Source: Prado023 sp964418695
GTDB taxonomy: Bacteria; Actinomycetota; Actinomycetes; S36-B12; CAIYMF01
DNA: 64,000 bases
Direction: 5' to 3'
NCBI GenBank assembly: GCA_964418695.1
Contig: CAYQMN010000007.1
Coordinates: forward strand, 1 to 64,000
Made by a program: the position numbers and the translations under genes. Position 1 is the stretch's first letter. Each line of letters starts with the position of its first letter. The notes beneath the pieces are model-generated. The model saw only the letters and a program-made list of their open reading frames with translations. It ran no database searches and was not told where the DNA came from. Below are positions 8,314 to 17,215 of this stretch, in pieces.

Positions 8314-9300
8314 ATGGGCTCGACGGGGACACCCATCAGCGAGGTGGGGGAGTTCGGCCTGATCGAGCGGATCCGCGCCAGCCTGGCCGGGCACGGCTCG
8401 GACCGGGTCGAGGTCGGGCCCGGCGACGACGCGGCCGTCGTGCGCTTCGGCGACCAGCGCCTCGTGACCACCTCGGACATGCTCATCGAGGGTCGGCACT
8501 TCCGCCGCGACTGGTCCACGCCCGCCGACGTCGGGGCCAAGGCCGCGGCCGTCAACCTCATGGACATCGCGGCGATGGGGGCCAAGGCGACCACGCTGAT
8601 CGTCGCGCTGGGCCTGCCCGCGGACCTGACCGTGGAGTGGGTGGCGGGCCTCTACGCCGGTCTGCGCGAGGAGACCGAGGCGCAGGGCGTCGACATCGTG
8701 GGCGGCGACGTGGTCCGTGCGGACAAGATCACCGTGGCCGTCACCGCCCTGGGGGTGGTCGACGGGTCCGAGCCGGTGCTGCGCAGCGGCGCGCAGCCCG
8801 GCGACGTCGTGGCCGTGGCGGGTCGGCTGGGCTGGGCCGCGGCGGGCCTGTCGATCCTCTCGCGCGGCTTCCGCACCCCCCGGATCCTGGTCGACGCCCA
8901 GCGGCGGCCGGTGCCGCCGTACGAGGCCGCGCGGTCGGCGGCCACCGCCGGTGCTACGGCGATGATCGACGTGAGCGACGGCCTGGTGGCCGACCTGGGT
9001 CACGTGGCCCGGGCCAGCGGGGTGGCGATCGAGCTGGACCCGACGCTTGTCACGGTCGACGAGCCGGTGGCCTCCGCGGCGGCGGCGTTCAACGCCGACC
9101 CGCTGGTGTGGATCCTCACCGGTGGCGAGGACCACGCGGTCGCGGCCACGTTCCCGGACGGGGTGATCCTGCCCGACGGCTTCGAGGTGATCGGCACGGT
9201 GGCCAACGTCGCCGACGTGGACGTCCTCGACGCACCCGGCGTCACCGTCGGCGGTCGCGTCCCGCGCGGCGGCGGCGGCCACGACCACTTCACCGGCTGA
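8314..9300 (+). CDS. thiL: Thiamine-monophosphate kinase
   Basis: Phosphorylates thiamine monophosphate to the cofactor thiamine diphosphate. 328 residues. The PurM/ThiL-type ATP and metal motifs are all present: VGPGDDAAVV, TSDMLIEGRHF, VNLMDIAAMGA, GGDVVRADKI, MIDVSDGLVADLGH and LTGGEDHAV. The ATG at 8314 has GGTGGAGGG at 8302-8310. A longer frame back to 8116 only overlaps the divergent RAM gene. No other thiamine genes are nearby. Confidence 0.95.
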   Translation: MGSTGTPISEVGEFGLIERIRASLAGHGSDRVEVGPGDDAAVVRFGDQRLVTTSDMLIEGRHFRRDWSTPADVGAKAAAVNLMDIAAMGAKATTLIVALGLPADLTVEWVAGLYAGLREETEAQGVDIVGGDVVRADKITVAVTALGVVDGSEPVLRSGAQPGDVVAVAGRLGWAAAGLSILSRGFRTPRILVDAQRRPVPPYEAARSAATAGATAMIDVSDGLVADLGHVARASGVAIELDPTLVTVDEPVASAAAAFNADPLVWILTGGEDHAVAATFPDGVILPDGFEVIGTVANVADVDVLDAPGVTVGGRVPRGGGGHDHFTG

Positions 9301-9319
9301 GCCTGGCACCCCCGCGAGA

Positions 9320-9351
9320 ATGAGCCCCCGTCCGCTGGGACAGGGGCTCAT
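9320..9351. terminator. Bidirectional terminator between thiL and rpmB
   Basis: ATGAGCCCC (9320-9328) pairs with GGGGCTCAT (9343-9351), 9-bp stem with a 14-nt loop, located between convergent thiL and rpmB. Confidence 0.65.
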
Positions 9352-9391
9352 CGTGGGTGCGGTCAGCGACCGCGCTCGACTCGGCGTGGCG

Positions 9392-9580
9392 TCAGCCGCG
9401 GACGACCTTGCCGGCCTTGAGGCATGAGGTGCAGGCGTTGACCCGCTTGGGGGTGCCACCCACGACCGTGCGCACGGGCTGGATGTTCGGATTCCAGCGG
9501 CGCTTGGTCCGGCGGTGCGAGTGGGAGATGCTGTGGCCGAAGCCAGGGCCCTTGCCGCAGATGTCGCAGGTGGCAGCCAT
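9392..9580 (-). CDS. rpmB: 50S ribosomal protein L28
   Basis: 62-residue ribosomal protein with the zinc-binding form of the N-terminus (MAATCDICGKGPGFGHSIS) and the second pair CTSC near the C-terminus. HRRTKRRWNPNIQPV is the L28 signature. An in-frame ATG directly before (9581-9583) could add one Met. The very long minus-strand open frame running back to 14050 in this phase is a GC-driven artefact; only this end is a gene. It diverges from the DAK2-domain gene, an adjacency that is widely conserved. Confidence 0.96.
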   Translation of the reverse strand: MAATCDICGKGPGFGHSISHSHRRTKRRWNPNIQPVRTVVGGTPKRVNACTSCLKAGKVVRG

Positions 9581-9685
9581 CATGAACTCCAGAGGATCCG
9601 GGGAGGCGGGCGACGACAATGCGCCAGCCCGCGCGTCAACCCCCTGAGGGTACCGGATCGGGCCGAGCCGGCCCAAATCGCCGGC

Positions 9686-9763
9686 GCACGACAGGGTGCT
9701 CGGCGGGTGCGCGGCGGGTGCACGACAGGGTGCGCGGCGGGTGCGCGGCGGGTGCGCGGCGGG
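9686..9763. repeat. 34-bp direct repeat with GC-rich 11-bp subrepeats
   Basis: GCACGACAGGGTGC followed by two CGGCGGGT-type units occurs at 9686-9719 and again at 9720-9753 with one mismatch; a third 11-bp TGCGCGGCGGG unit follows. It occupies the divergent rpmB/DAK2 intergenic region (9581-9847). Confidence 0.7.
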
Positions 9764-9847
9764 CACGCCGACCGCGCGTGTCTCGTGTGCCAGCGCAGAC
9801 CGGGGCCGGATCACTAGCATCGGCGGGACATCGGGAAGGGAGCTGGT

Positions 9848-11470
9848 GTGCGGACGCACCTCGACCCAGAGTCGCTGGAGAACTGGGCCCTGCTCGCGCT
9901 GGCGGACATGGGCGTGCACCGCCGGGCGATCGACGCGCTCAACGTGTTCCCCGTCCCCGACGGCGACACGGGCACCAACATGTACCTCACCCTGGAGTCC
10001 GGGGTGGACGCCATGAAAGGCGCCGCCGGCAGCGGGAACGCCGGGGAGATCCGGCTGGCCGCCCTGGCCCGGGGGATGCTGCTGGGCGCGCGCGGCAACT
10101 CCGGGATCATCGCCTCCGAGTTCGTGCGCGGGGTGGCCGCCACGCAGGCCGCCGATCGGCACCGGCCGCTGGACGGGGCATGGCTGGCCGACGCGTTCGA
10201 CCGGGGCGCCCAGGCGGCGTTCGCGGCCGTGGCCGCCCCGAAGGAGGGGACGGTCCTGACCGTCGCGCGGGCCAGCGCCGACGCCGCCGCAGCGACCGCT
10301 TCGGCGACCGACGGGGATCTGCTCGCGGTCGCGCAGACCATCGCCGAGTCGGCGCGCGAGGCCCTGGCCGCGACCACCGGGCAGCTCGAGGCCCTGCGCC
10401 GCGCCGGGGTCGTCGACGCGGGCGGGCGCGGCTTCGTGGTCCTCACCGACACCCTCCTGGAGGCGATCACCGGGGTGCACCGCGACCTGCCGGAGTTCCC
10501 GCGCCTGGCCGCGCAGCCCGACTCGCTGACGGCCCCCGAGGACACGCTGCACGGGTACGGCGGGCCGGCCTACGAGGTGATGTTCCTGCTCGACGCCGAC
10601 GACGAGGCGATCCCCGGCCTGCGCGGGGCGCTGTCGCGGCTGGGCGACTCGCTGGTCGTGGTCGGCGGGGACCGGCTGTGGAACGTGCACGTCCATGTCG
10701 ACGATGCCGGCGCGGCGGTGGAGGCGGCGCTGGCGGTCGGGCGGCCGTACCGCCTGCGCATCACGTACCTGGCCGACGTGGTCTCCGCGGGCCGGCTGGA
10801 GCCGGCGCGGCGCAGCCTGGTGGTGGTCACCCACGGGCAGGGCGTCACCGACCTGCTGGAGGCCAGCGGCGTCACCACCGTGCGCGCGCCTGACCTGGGC
10901 CGGCCCTCGATGCAGGAGATGCTGGACGGAATCCGGGCCACCGGGGCCGAGGAGGTCGTGCTGCTGCCCGGCGACAAGGACTCCCACAAGGTGGCCGAGT
11001 CCGCGGCGCTGGCCGCCCGCGACGTCGGGCACCGGGTGGCGGTCATCCCGACTCGCTCGATCGTGCAGTCGCTGGCCGCGGTGGCCGTGCACGACGCCGA
11101 GGCGCCCTTCGACGACGACGTGGTCGCCATGACCCAAGCCGGATCCGCGACCCATTACGCCGGGCTCACGACCGCCAGCCGGCAGGCGATGACCTCGGCG
11201 GGGATGTGCAAGCCCGGCGACGAGCTGGGGGTCATCTCCGGGGAGATCCTGGAGATCGGGACCGACACCGGCGACATCGCCGAGCGCGTGCTGGCCCGGA
11301 TGCTCGGCCGCGGCGGCGCCGAGCTGGTGACCGTCGTCCTGGGTGCCAGCGCGTCGGAGGGGCTGCTGGAGCGGATCGAGACGTGGACCAGCCGCCATCA
11401 TCCCGGCGTCGAGGTGGTCGGCTACGAGGGCGGTCAGGCCAACTGGCACGCGATCCTCGGGGTGGAATGA
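9848..11470 (+). CDS. DAK2-domain (FakA/YloV-type) kinase
   Basis: 540 residues with the layout of fatty-acid kinase A: an N-terminal DhaL nucleotide domain (ALNVFPVPDGDTGTNMYLT at about 30-48, with D38 and D40 as metal ligands; LLGARGNSGIIASEF), a middle domain, and a C-terminal DegV-like half (LEPARRSLVVVTHGQGVTDL ... GGAELVTVVLG). In Firmicutes the homologue phosphorylates FakB-bound fatty acids; the actinobacterial role is less clear, so no symbol is assigned. GTG at 9848 with GAAGGGAGC upstream; a possible -10 TAGCAT lies at 9815-9820. The rpmB-DAK2-recG order is conserved. Confidence 0.9.
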   Translation: MRTHLDPESLENWALLALADMGVHRRAIDALNVFPVPDGDTGTNMYLTLESGVDAMKGAAGSGNAGEIRLAALARGMLLGARGNSGIIASEFVRGVAATQAADRHRPLDGAWLADAFDRGAQAAFAAVAAPKEGTVLTVARASADAAAATASATDGDLLAVAQTIAESAREALAATTGQLEALRRAGVVDAGGRGFVVLTDTLLEAITGVHRDLPEFPRLAAQPDSLTAPEDTLHGYGGPAYEVMFLLDADDEAIPGLRGALSRLGDSLVVVGGDRLWNVHVHVDDAGAAVEAALAVGRPYRLRITYLADVVSAGRLEPARRSLVVVTHGQGVTDLLEASGVTTVRAPDLGRPSMQEMLDGIRATGAEEVVLLPGDKDSHKVAESAALAARDVGHRVAVIPTRSIVQSLAAVAVHDAEAPFDDDVVAMTQAGSATHYAGLTTASRQAMTSAGMCKPGDELGVISGEILEIGTDTGDIAERVLARMLGRGGAELVTVVLGASASEGLLERIETWTSRHHPGVEVVGYEGGQANWHAILGVE

Positions 11471-11668
11471 AGGCAGTGACGTTGCCCGGTCTGCTGCGGG
11501 GCTCGGCGCCGGGCCGCCACTGCGCCGCTGTGCGGATGTCGGGCGGACCGTCACCTCACTGCTCGCCCAGTGCCGGGCGGCGGACGCCGGACGGCTCACT
11601 CCAGGCAGACCGGGAGAGGAGCCAGTGGAGGAGCCGGGAAGGGGTCGGGGGATGAGCAGGAGGTGGAG

Positions 11669-13888
11669 GTGACTGCCGCGGCCACCCCGCTGCGCTCCGT
11701 GCTGGACGCCAAGTCCGTGCGGGCGGTGGCCGCGCTCGGGCTGGAGACCGTCGAGGATCTGCTGACCCACTACCCGCGGCGGTACCACGAGCGCGGCGAC
11801 CTGACCGACCTGGGGACCCTGCGCGTGGGCGAGCGGGTGACCGTCCTGGCCCGGGTCGCCTCGGCGAACCGCCGCCAGCTGCCGCGCCGGGGCGGGGAGC
11901 GTCGCCCGCGCTCGCTGACCGAGGTGGTGGTCACCGACGGCACCGGACGGCTCACGCTGACCTACTTCAACCAGGACTGGCTGGCCAAGCAGTGCACGCC
12001 CGGGCGGCTCGGGCTGTTCGCGGGCAAGGTCGGCGAGTTCCGGGGGGAGCGGCAGCTGCTCAACCCGGAGAGCGAATGGGTCGACGAGGAGACCGCCGGC
12101 AGCGAGGCCGCGCAGTTCGCCGCCCGGCTGATCCCCGTCTACCCCGCCACCGAGAAGGCCCAGACCTGGGAGATCGCGCGGATGGTCACTACCGTGCTGC
12201 CGATGGCGCAGAGCCTGCCCGACCCGCTGGACGCTGGGCTGCGCGCCCAGGCCGGGGTGGTCGGCCGGGCGAAGGCCCTGGCGATGATCCACCAGCCCCG
12301 CGACTACGCCGACGTCACGCGGGCCCGACAGCGGCTGCGCTGGGACGAGGCGTTCGGGCTGCAGGTGGTGCTCGCCCAGCGGCGCCGGGAGGCGACCGCG
12401 GCCCCGGCGGTCCCCCGGCGGGGCCGGGCCGGCGGACTGCGCGACCGGCTCGACGCCGCCCTGCCGTTCCGGCTGACCCCCGGCCAGCTCGAGGTGGGCG
12501 AGGTGCTCGACGCGGAGCTCGCATCCGCCCACCCCATGCATCGCCTGCTGCAGGGCGAGGTGGGTGCGGGCAAGACCGTCGTTGCGCTGCGGGCGATGCT
12601 GCAGGTGATCGACAGCGGCGGGCAGGCCGCGCTGCTGGCGCCCACCGAGGTGCTGGCCGCCCAGCACGCCCGCAGCCTCGCCGCGCTGCTCGGCCCGCTG
12701 GGCGAGGGCGGGATGCTCGGCGGCGACGCCGACGCCACCCGGATCGCCCTGCTGACGGGGGCGCTGGGGGCGGCTGCCCGGCGGGCCGCGCTGCTGGAGC
12801 TGGCCAGCGGGGCCGCGGGCATCGCGGTGGGCACGCACGCGCTGCTGGAGGAGCGGGTGCAGTTCGCCGACCTCGGGCTGGTCGTGGTCGACGAGCAGCA
12901 CCGGTTCGGGGTCGAGCAGCGCGCGGCTCTGACCGCCAAGGCGGTCGGCGACACCCGCCCGCACACAATGGTGATGACCGCCACGCCGATCCCGCGCACA
13001 GTGGCGATGACCGTCTTCGGCGACCTGGAGACCTCCACCCTGCGCGAGCTGCCGACCGGCCGGCAGCCGGTGCTCACCCATGTGGTGCCGGCGCTCGAGC
13101 TGCCCGGCTACCTGGCGCGGGCCTGGGAGCGGGCGCGCGAGGAGGTCACGGCCGGTCGCCAGGTGTACGTCGTGTGCCCGCGGATCGACGCGACGGCCGC
13201 CGAGGCCGACTCCGGCGACCTCCCCGACGACGTGGATCCGGGGGGCCCGGGCGCGGCCGGCGGCGCCGGTGCCGCCGTCGAGTCCGAGCTGCCCGCGCTG
13301 GCCGCCGGGCCTCTGCGGGGGCTGCGCCTGGCCGCGCTCACCGGGCGCATGACGGCCGCCGAGAAGGACGACGTGATGGCACGGTTCGCCCACCCGGACC
13401 GGCCCGACGGGATCGACGTGCTGGTCGCCACGAGCGTCATCGAGGTGGGTGTCGACGTGCCCAACGCGACTCTGATGATCGTCCTGGACGCCGACCGGTT
13501 CGGGGTCTCCCAGCTGCACCAGCTGCGCGGCCGGGTGGGTCGCGGTGCGCACGGCGGGCTGTGCCTGCTGGTCACCAGCGCACCGCCCGACACCCCGGCC
13601 CGGGAGCGCCTGGACGCCGTGGCCGCGACCGCCGACGGGTTCGAGCTGTCCCGCTACGACCTGCGCGCCCGGCGTGAGGGCGACGTCCTGGGCAGCGCCC
13701 AGTCCGGCACCCGCCGCTCGCTGCGCCTGCTCAGCGTGCTGGACCACGAGGAGGTCATCGTCCGCGCTCGCCAGGAGGCGACCCTGCTGGTCGATGCCGA
13801 CCCGTTGCTGGCCCACCACCCGGAGCTCGCCTCCTGGATCGCCACCCAGTACCCCGCCGAGAACGTCGACTACCTGGAGAAGACGTAG
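11669..13888 (+). CDS. recG: ATP-dependent DNA helicase RecG
   Basis: Superfamily 2 helicase that remodels stalled forks and branched DNA. 739 residues. The N-terminal OB wedge domain is followed by Walker A QGEVGAGKTVVALRAM, the DEQH box VVDEQHRFGVEQR, motif III MTATPIPRT and motif V/VI region VATSVIEVGVDVPNATLM with QLHQLRGRVGRG. AGGAGG at 11658-11663 sets GTG 11669, where homology begins. A Gly/Ala/Asp-rich insertion (around nt 13198-13310) interrupts the second RecA domain after YVVCPRID, longer than in E. coli. Confidence 0.95.
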   Translation: MTAAATPLRSVLDAKSVRAVAALGLETVEDLLTHYPRRYHERGDLTDLGTLRVGERVTVLARVASANRRQLPRRGGERRPRSLTEVVVTDGTGRLTLTYFNQDWLAKQCTPGRLGLFAGKVGEFRGERQLLNPESEWVDEETAGSEAAQFAARLIPVYPATEKAQTWEIARMVTTVLPMAQSLPDPLDAGLRAQAGVVGRAKALAMIHQPRDYADVTRARQRLRWDEAFGLQVVLAQRRREATAAPAVPRRGRAGGLRDRLDAALPFRLTPGQLEVGEVLDAELASAHPMHRLLQGEVGAGKTVVALRAMLQVIDSGGQAALLAPTEVLAAQHARSLAALLGPLGEGGMLGGDADATRIALLTGALGAAARRAALLELASGAAGIAVGTHALLEERVQFADLGLVVVDEQHRFGVEQRAALTAKAVGDTRPHTMVMTATPIPRTVAMTVFGDLETSTLRELPTGRQPVLTHVVPALELPGYLARAWERAREEVTAGRQVYVVCPRIDATAAEADSGDLPDDVDPGGPGAAGGAGAAVESELPALAAGPLRGLRLAALTGRMTAAEKDDVMARFAHPDRPDGIDVLVATSVIEVGVDVPNATLMIVLDADRFGVSQLHQLRGRVGRGAHGGLCLLVTSAPPDTPARERLDAVAATADGFELSRYDLRARREGDVLGSAQSGTRRSLRLLSVLDHEEVIVRARQEATLLVDADPLLAHHPELASWIATQYPAENVDYLEKT

Positions 13889-14026
13889 CGGCGGTCTGCG
13901 GCTCTCACGGGGAACGTTGCGATCCGAGGCCCGCGTGGGCGTCGCGGGCGACCCACCCGGCCACCGGGTGCTGGTGACTGCCCCTCGGCACGAGGCGGGG
14001 TCCGGCCCGTGGGGGTCGGGCGCTCC

Positions 14027-14095
14027 TACACTCGCCGGGTGTCCGACCATCCCGCGAGCGACGTCTCGCTCCCGAGCCGCGCGGAGCCGGCGTGA
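14027..14095 (+). promoter_or_regulatory. Likely leaderless promoter and 18-codon leader ORF before rsmD
   Basis: A -10 box TACACT (14027-14032) precedes a GTG at 14039 by 6 nt, the spacing of actinobacterial leaderless transcripts. That GTG opens an 18-codon frame whose TGA (14093-14095) overlaps the rsmD GTG (GTGA at 14092-14095), suggesting translational coupling. Whether the peptide has a role is unknown. Confidence 0.45.
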
Positions 14096-14664
14096 CCCGG
14101 ATCATCGCCGGTGCGGCGCGCGGACGGTCGCTGGCCGTTCCCCCGGACGGCACCCGGCCCACCGCCGACCGGGTCCGCGAAGCGATGTTCGCCAGCCTGG
14201 ACCACCTGCTCGGCGGCTTCGCCGGCGCCCGGGTCCTGGACCTGTACGCAGGGTCCGGTGCGCTGGGCTTGGAGGCGGCCAGCCGGGGCGCCGCGCAGGT
14301 GGTGGCGGTCGAGCGGAACCGCGCCAGCGCCCGGATCATCACGAGCAACGCCGGGACCACCGGGGCCGCGGCGCAGGTGCAGGTCGTGGTGATGCCGGTC
14401 AGCGGCTATCTCGCGGGCGCCCCGACGCCGTTCGACCTGGTGCTGGCCGACCCGCCCTACGCCGTCCCCACCGCCGAGATCGAGGCGCTGCTCGGGCGGC
14501 TCGCCGGCGGCTGGCTGAGCCCGCAGGGGATCGTCCTGGTCGAGCGGCCCGCCCGCGACGGGGCGTTCGCGTGGCCGCCGGGCCTGGTCGGCCTGCGCGA
14601 GTCCCGCTACGGCAGCACCACCCTTTGGTACGGTTCGGCCGCGCCGGACCGAGAGGAGCGCTGA
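14092..14664 (+). CDS. rsmD: 16S rRNA (guanine(966)-N2)-methyltransferase
   Basis: 190-residue SAM-dependent rRNA methylase. The conserved N-terminus TRIIAGAARGRSL, motif I VLDLYAGSGALGLEA, and catalytic motif IV LADPPY (NPPY-type) are all present. It starts with GTG 14092 overlapping the stop of a short leader frame, and its stop overlaps the coaD ATG (TGATG). The rsmD-coaD pair directly after recG is the standard actinobacterial order. Confidence 0.94.
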   Translation: MTRIIAGAARGRSLAVPPDGTRPTADRVREAMFASLDHLLGGFAGARVLDLYAGSGALGLEAASRGAAQVVAVERNRASARIITSNAGTTGAAAQVQVVVMPVSGYLAGAPTPFDLVLADPPYAVPTAEIEALLGRLAGGWLSPQGIVLVERPARDGAFAWPPGLVGLRESRYGSTTLWYGSAAPDREER

Positions 14665-15143
14665 TGCGTCGCGCAGTGTGCCCGGGATCCTTCGATCCCG
14701 TGACGAACGGCCATGTCGACGTGTTCCTGCGGGCAGCCGAGCTGTTCGACGAGGTGACCGTGGCGGTCCTGGTGAACAAGAAGAAGTCGTCGCTGTTCAC
14801 AGTCGAGGAGCGCATCGAGCTGCTCACCGGCGAGCTCGCCCACCTGCCGAACGTGCGAGTCGACTCGTTCTACGGCCTGCTGGTCGACTACTGCCGGGAC
14901 AAGCAGATCCCGGCCATCGTGAAGGGCCTGCGGGCGATCACGGACTTCGACTACGAGCTGCAGATGGCCCAGATGAACTACGGCCTGGCCGGCATCGAGA
15001 CCTTGTTCGTCAGCACGAATCCGCTGTATTCCTACCTGTCCTCCTCCCTGGTCAAGGAGGTCGCCACCTATGGTGGGGACGTCAGCGGTCTGGTACCCCC
15101 GCGGGTGCACGAGGCGCTGCTGTCCAGGCTCGCCGAACAGTGA
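14664..15143 (+). CDS. coaD: Phosphopantetheine adenylyltransferase
   Basis: Penultimate step of coenzyme A synthesis (4'-phosphopantetheine + ATP to dephospho-CoA). 159 residues, normal. Nucleotidyltransferase motif GSFDPVTNGHVD is near the N-terminus and the second ATP-binding stretch YSYLSSSLVKEVATYGG near the C-terminus. The ATG overlaps the rsmD stop by one base, so the two are coupled. Confidence 0.97.
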   Translation: MRRAVCPGSFDPVTNGHVDVFLRAAELFDEVTVAVLVNKKKSSLFTVEERIELLTGELAHLPNVRVDSFYGLLVDYCRDKQIPAIVKGLRAITDFDYELQMAQMNYGLAGIETLFVSTNPLYSYLSSSLVKEVATYGGDVSGLVPPRVHEALLSRLAEQ

Positions 15144-15157
15144 CCCCGGGAGGGACC

Positions 15158-15685
15158 ATGACCGACCCGATCCTCTCCGCAGACCCGCGCACCGCTGACG
15201 TCTACACCGTGCTCGACGACCTGTCCGACGTCATCGAGGCTGCCCGGGCGATGCCCATGTCGGACAAGTGCGTCGTCAGCCGCAACGAGGTGCTCGACCT
15301 GCTCGACGCGATCCGGGGCATGCTGCCGCGTGCGGTCCAGGAGGCCGAGGAGCTGCTCGCCGACCGGGTCGGCGTGGTCGAGGAGGGCTACCGCGAGGCC
15401 GAGCGGATCATCCACGACGCCAACGAGCAGTCCCGCGCCCTGGTCGAGCAGGCCACCGCGCAGCAGGCGCACATCGTGAGCACGCACGAGATCACCACGG
15501 CGGCGCTCTCGGAGGCCGGGGCGATCCGCGGCCAGGCGGTGGCCGAGGCCGAGGCGATGCGCCGCGAGGTCGACCAGTACGTCGAGGACAAGTTCGCCCA
15601 GTTCGAGGCCAGCCTGACCAAGACCCTCTCGGCGGTCCAGCGCGGCCGCGACCGCATCCGCGAGCGCTACGCCCGGGAAGGCTGA
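15158..15685 (+). CDS. DivIVA-like coiled-coil protein
   Basis: 175 residues, almost entirely helical and rich in Ala/Glu/Arg. After a short start (TADVYTVLDDLSDVIEAARAM), residues about 40-170 form a continuous coiled coil (NEVLDLLDAIRGMLPRAVQEAEELL ... VDQYVEDKFAQFEASL). No signal peptide or membrane segment. Genes of this type occur after coaD across actinobacteria and are annotated as DivIVA-like or ATP-synthase-B-like; a cell-pole or division role is inference only. GGGAGGGA precedes the ATG at 15158; 14 nt separate it from coaD. Confidence 0.75.
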   Translation: MTDPILSADPRTADVYTVLDDLSDVIEAARAMPMSDKCVVSRNEVLDLLDAIRGMLPRAVQEAEELLADRVGVVEEGYREAERIIHDANEQSRALVEQATAQQAHIVSTHEITTAALSEAGAIRGQAVAEAEAMRREVDQYVEDKFAQFEASLTKTLSAVQRGRDRIRERYAREG

Positions 15686-15784
15686 GCGGCGCGCGCATTT
15701 CGTGGGGTACGGGGCGCTGCGCTACCCTTGATGGGTGGCCCTCATGCCGGGGGCCTTTCGTGTGATTCCCCCTGAGAGCGGCTC

Positions 15785-16321
15785 ATGTCCCACCTCGATC
15801 CTCGCGATCCCCTGGTCCTGGACCTGCGGGAGCTGGGCCGGCGTGCCGGATCGCTGCTCGAGGTGGAGCGCACGGTGCCGGCCCCGGCCGACCTCGGCGG
15901 GGGAGTGGCGGTCGTGGAGCCGGGCAGCGACCTGGTGCTCTCGGCCCGCCTGGAGTCCGTGGTGGAGGGGGTGCTCGCCTCCGGCACCGCCGCGGTGACG
16001 GTCACGGCCGAGTGCGCCCGCTGCCTGGACCGGTTCCAGTGGGACACGGCCGTCGGGTTCAGCGAGCTGTACCTGTACCAGCCCGGTCCCGAGGAGGAGG
16101 AGCTGCCCGTCGTGGACGGCGAGCTGCTCGACCTCGATCCGGCGATCCGCGACGCCGTGGTGCTGGCCCTCCCGCTGGCTCCGCTGTGCCGCCCCGACTG
16201 CCCCGGCCTGTGCGCCGAGTGCGGGGTGCGGCTGGCCGACGACCCGACGCACAAGCACGACCAGCTCGATCCCCGGTGGGCAGCCCTCGCCGGGGTGGAC
16301 ACGACGAAGAAGGAAGACTGA
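15785..16321 (+). CDS. YceD family protein (DUF177)
   Basis: 178-residue protein linked to 23S rRNA and L32 production in bacteria and plastids. The DUF177 core TVTAECARCLDRFQWD (CxxC) and the acidic PVVDGELLDLDPAIRDAVVLALPL are visible, and the C-terminus has CRPDCPGLCAECG, a second Cys cluster. It ends one base before the rpmF GTG, the universally conserved yceD-rpmF pair, supporting a ribosome-assembly role. Confidence 0.9.
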   Translation: MSHLDPRDPLVLDLRELGRRAGSLLEVERTVPAPADLGGGVAVVEPGSDLVLSARLESVVEGVLASGTAAVTVTAECARCLDRFQWDTAVGFSELYLYQPGPEEEELPVVDGELLDLDPAIRDAVVLALPLAPLCRPDCPGLCAECGVRLADDPTHKHDQLDPRWAALAGVDTTKKED

Positions 16322-16322
16322 C

Positions 16323-16496
16323 GTGGCTGTCCCCAAGCGGAAGATGTCCCGCTCCAACACCCGCGCTCGCCGTTCGCAGTGGAAGGCCGCACCGATCACC
16401 CTGGTGACCTGCGACCGCTGCAAGTCGGCGAAGCTGCCGCACACGGCCTGCCCGACGTGCGGTACCTACGCCAAGCGGCAGGTCCTCGACGTCTGA
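16323..16496 (+). CDS. rpmF: 50S ribosomal protein L32
   Basis: 57-residue ribosomal protein too short to stand out among GC-rich frames. It starts with GTG at 16323, directly after the yceD stop (16319-16321). Sequence MAVPKRKMSRSNTRARRSQW followed by zinc ligands CDRCK and CPTCG is unmistakable L32. rnc follows after 10 nt. Confidence 0.96.
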   Translation: MAVPKRKMSRSNTRARRSQWKAAPITLVTCDRCKSAKLPHTACPTCGTYAKRQVLDV

Positions 16497-16506
16497 CCTC
16501 GTCGCC

Positions 16507-17208
16507 GTGCCCGCACGCGACGACCTGGACGTCCTGACCGCGCGCCTCGGGGTCGATCTGGACCACGAGGCGCTTCGGCATGCCCTGACCCACCGTTCCT
16601 ACGCCTACGAGAACCCCGGGGTCGCCCACAACGAGCGCCTGGAGTTCCTCGGCGACGCCGTCCTGGGCCTGGTCGTCACCGAGTCGCTCTACGCGTCCTA
16701 CCCGGACGTGGCCGAGAGCCAGCTGGCCAAGTACCGCGCGGCCGTGGTGAACGCCCGCGCGCTGGCCGAGGTGGCTCGTGAGCTCGGGCTCGGGGAGTTC
16801 CTGCTCCTCGGGCGGGGCGAGGAGGTCACCGGCGGCCGGGAGAAGCCCTCGATCCTGGCCGACGCGATGGAGGCGGTCATCGGCGCCGTGCACCTGGGCG
16901 CGGGCCGCGACGCGTCCACGGCGCTGGTCCTGCGGCTGACCGGTCAGCGGATGCGGGCGGCCGCCGCGATGGGCGCCGGCCTGGACTGGAAGACCTCCCT
17001 GCAGGAGCTCGGCGCGCGCACCGGCCAGGGCGTGCCCGTCTACCAGGTCGAGGCCTCGGGCCCCGACCACGCCAAGTGGTTCACCGCCGTCGTCCACGTG
17101 GGCACGCACGTCGGCGAGGGCTCGGGCGCCTCGAAGAAGCACGCCGAGCAGCTGGCCGCTGCGGCGGCGTACAGCTCGCTGGCCACCCTGCTGCACGACC
17201 CCTCCTGA
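16507..17208 (+). CDS. rnc: Ribonuclease III
   Basis: Double-strand-specific endoribonuclease that processes rRNA. 233 residues: the catalytic domain with signature NERLEFLGDAVLG and second acidic cluster KPSILADAMEAVIGAV, then a C-terminal dsRNA-binding domain (DWKTSLQELGARTGQG ... GSGASKKHAEQLAAAAAY). GTG start at 16507, ten nt after rpmF. The yceD-rpmF-rnc-mutM run is likely one operon. Confidence 0.96.
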   Translation: MPARDDLDVLTARLGVDLDHEALRHALTHRSYAYENPGVAHNERLEFLGDAVLGLVVTESLYASYPDVAESQLAKYRAAVVNARALAEVARELGLGEFLLLGRGEEVTGGREKPSILADAMEAVIGAVHLGAGRDASTALVLRLTGQRMRAAAAMGAGLDWKTSLQELGARTGQGVPVYQVEASGPDHAKWFTAVVHVGTHVGEGSGASKKHAEQLAAAAAYSSLATLLHDPS

Positions 17209-17215
17209 GCCCCCG

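Noticed and set aside
9392..14050. Minus-strand open frame of 1552 codons
   Set aside because: Only its last 63 codons are a gene (rpmB). The rest is antisense to the DAK2 gene and recG, with Gln/Arg/His-rich low-complexity translation typical of high-GC shadows.
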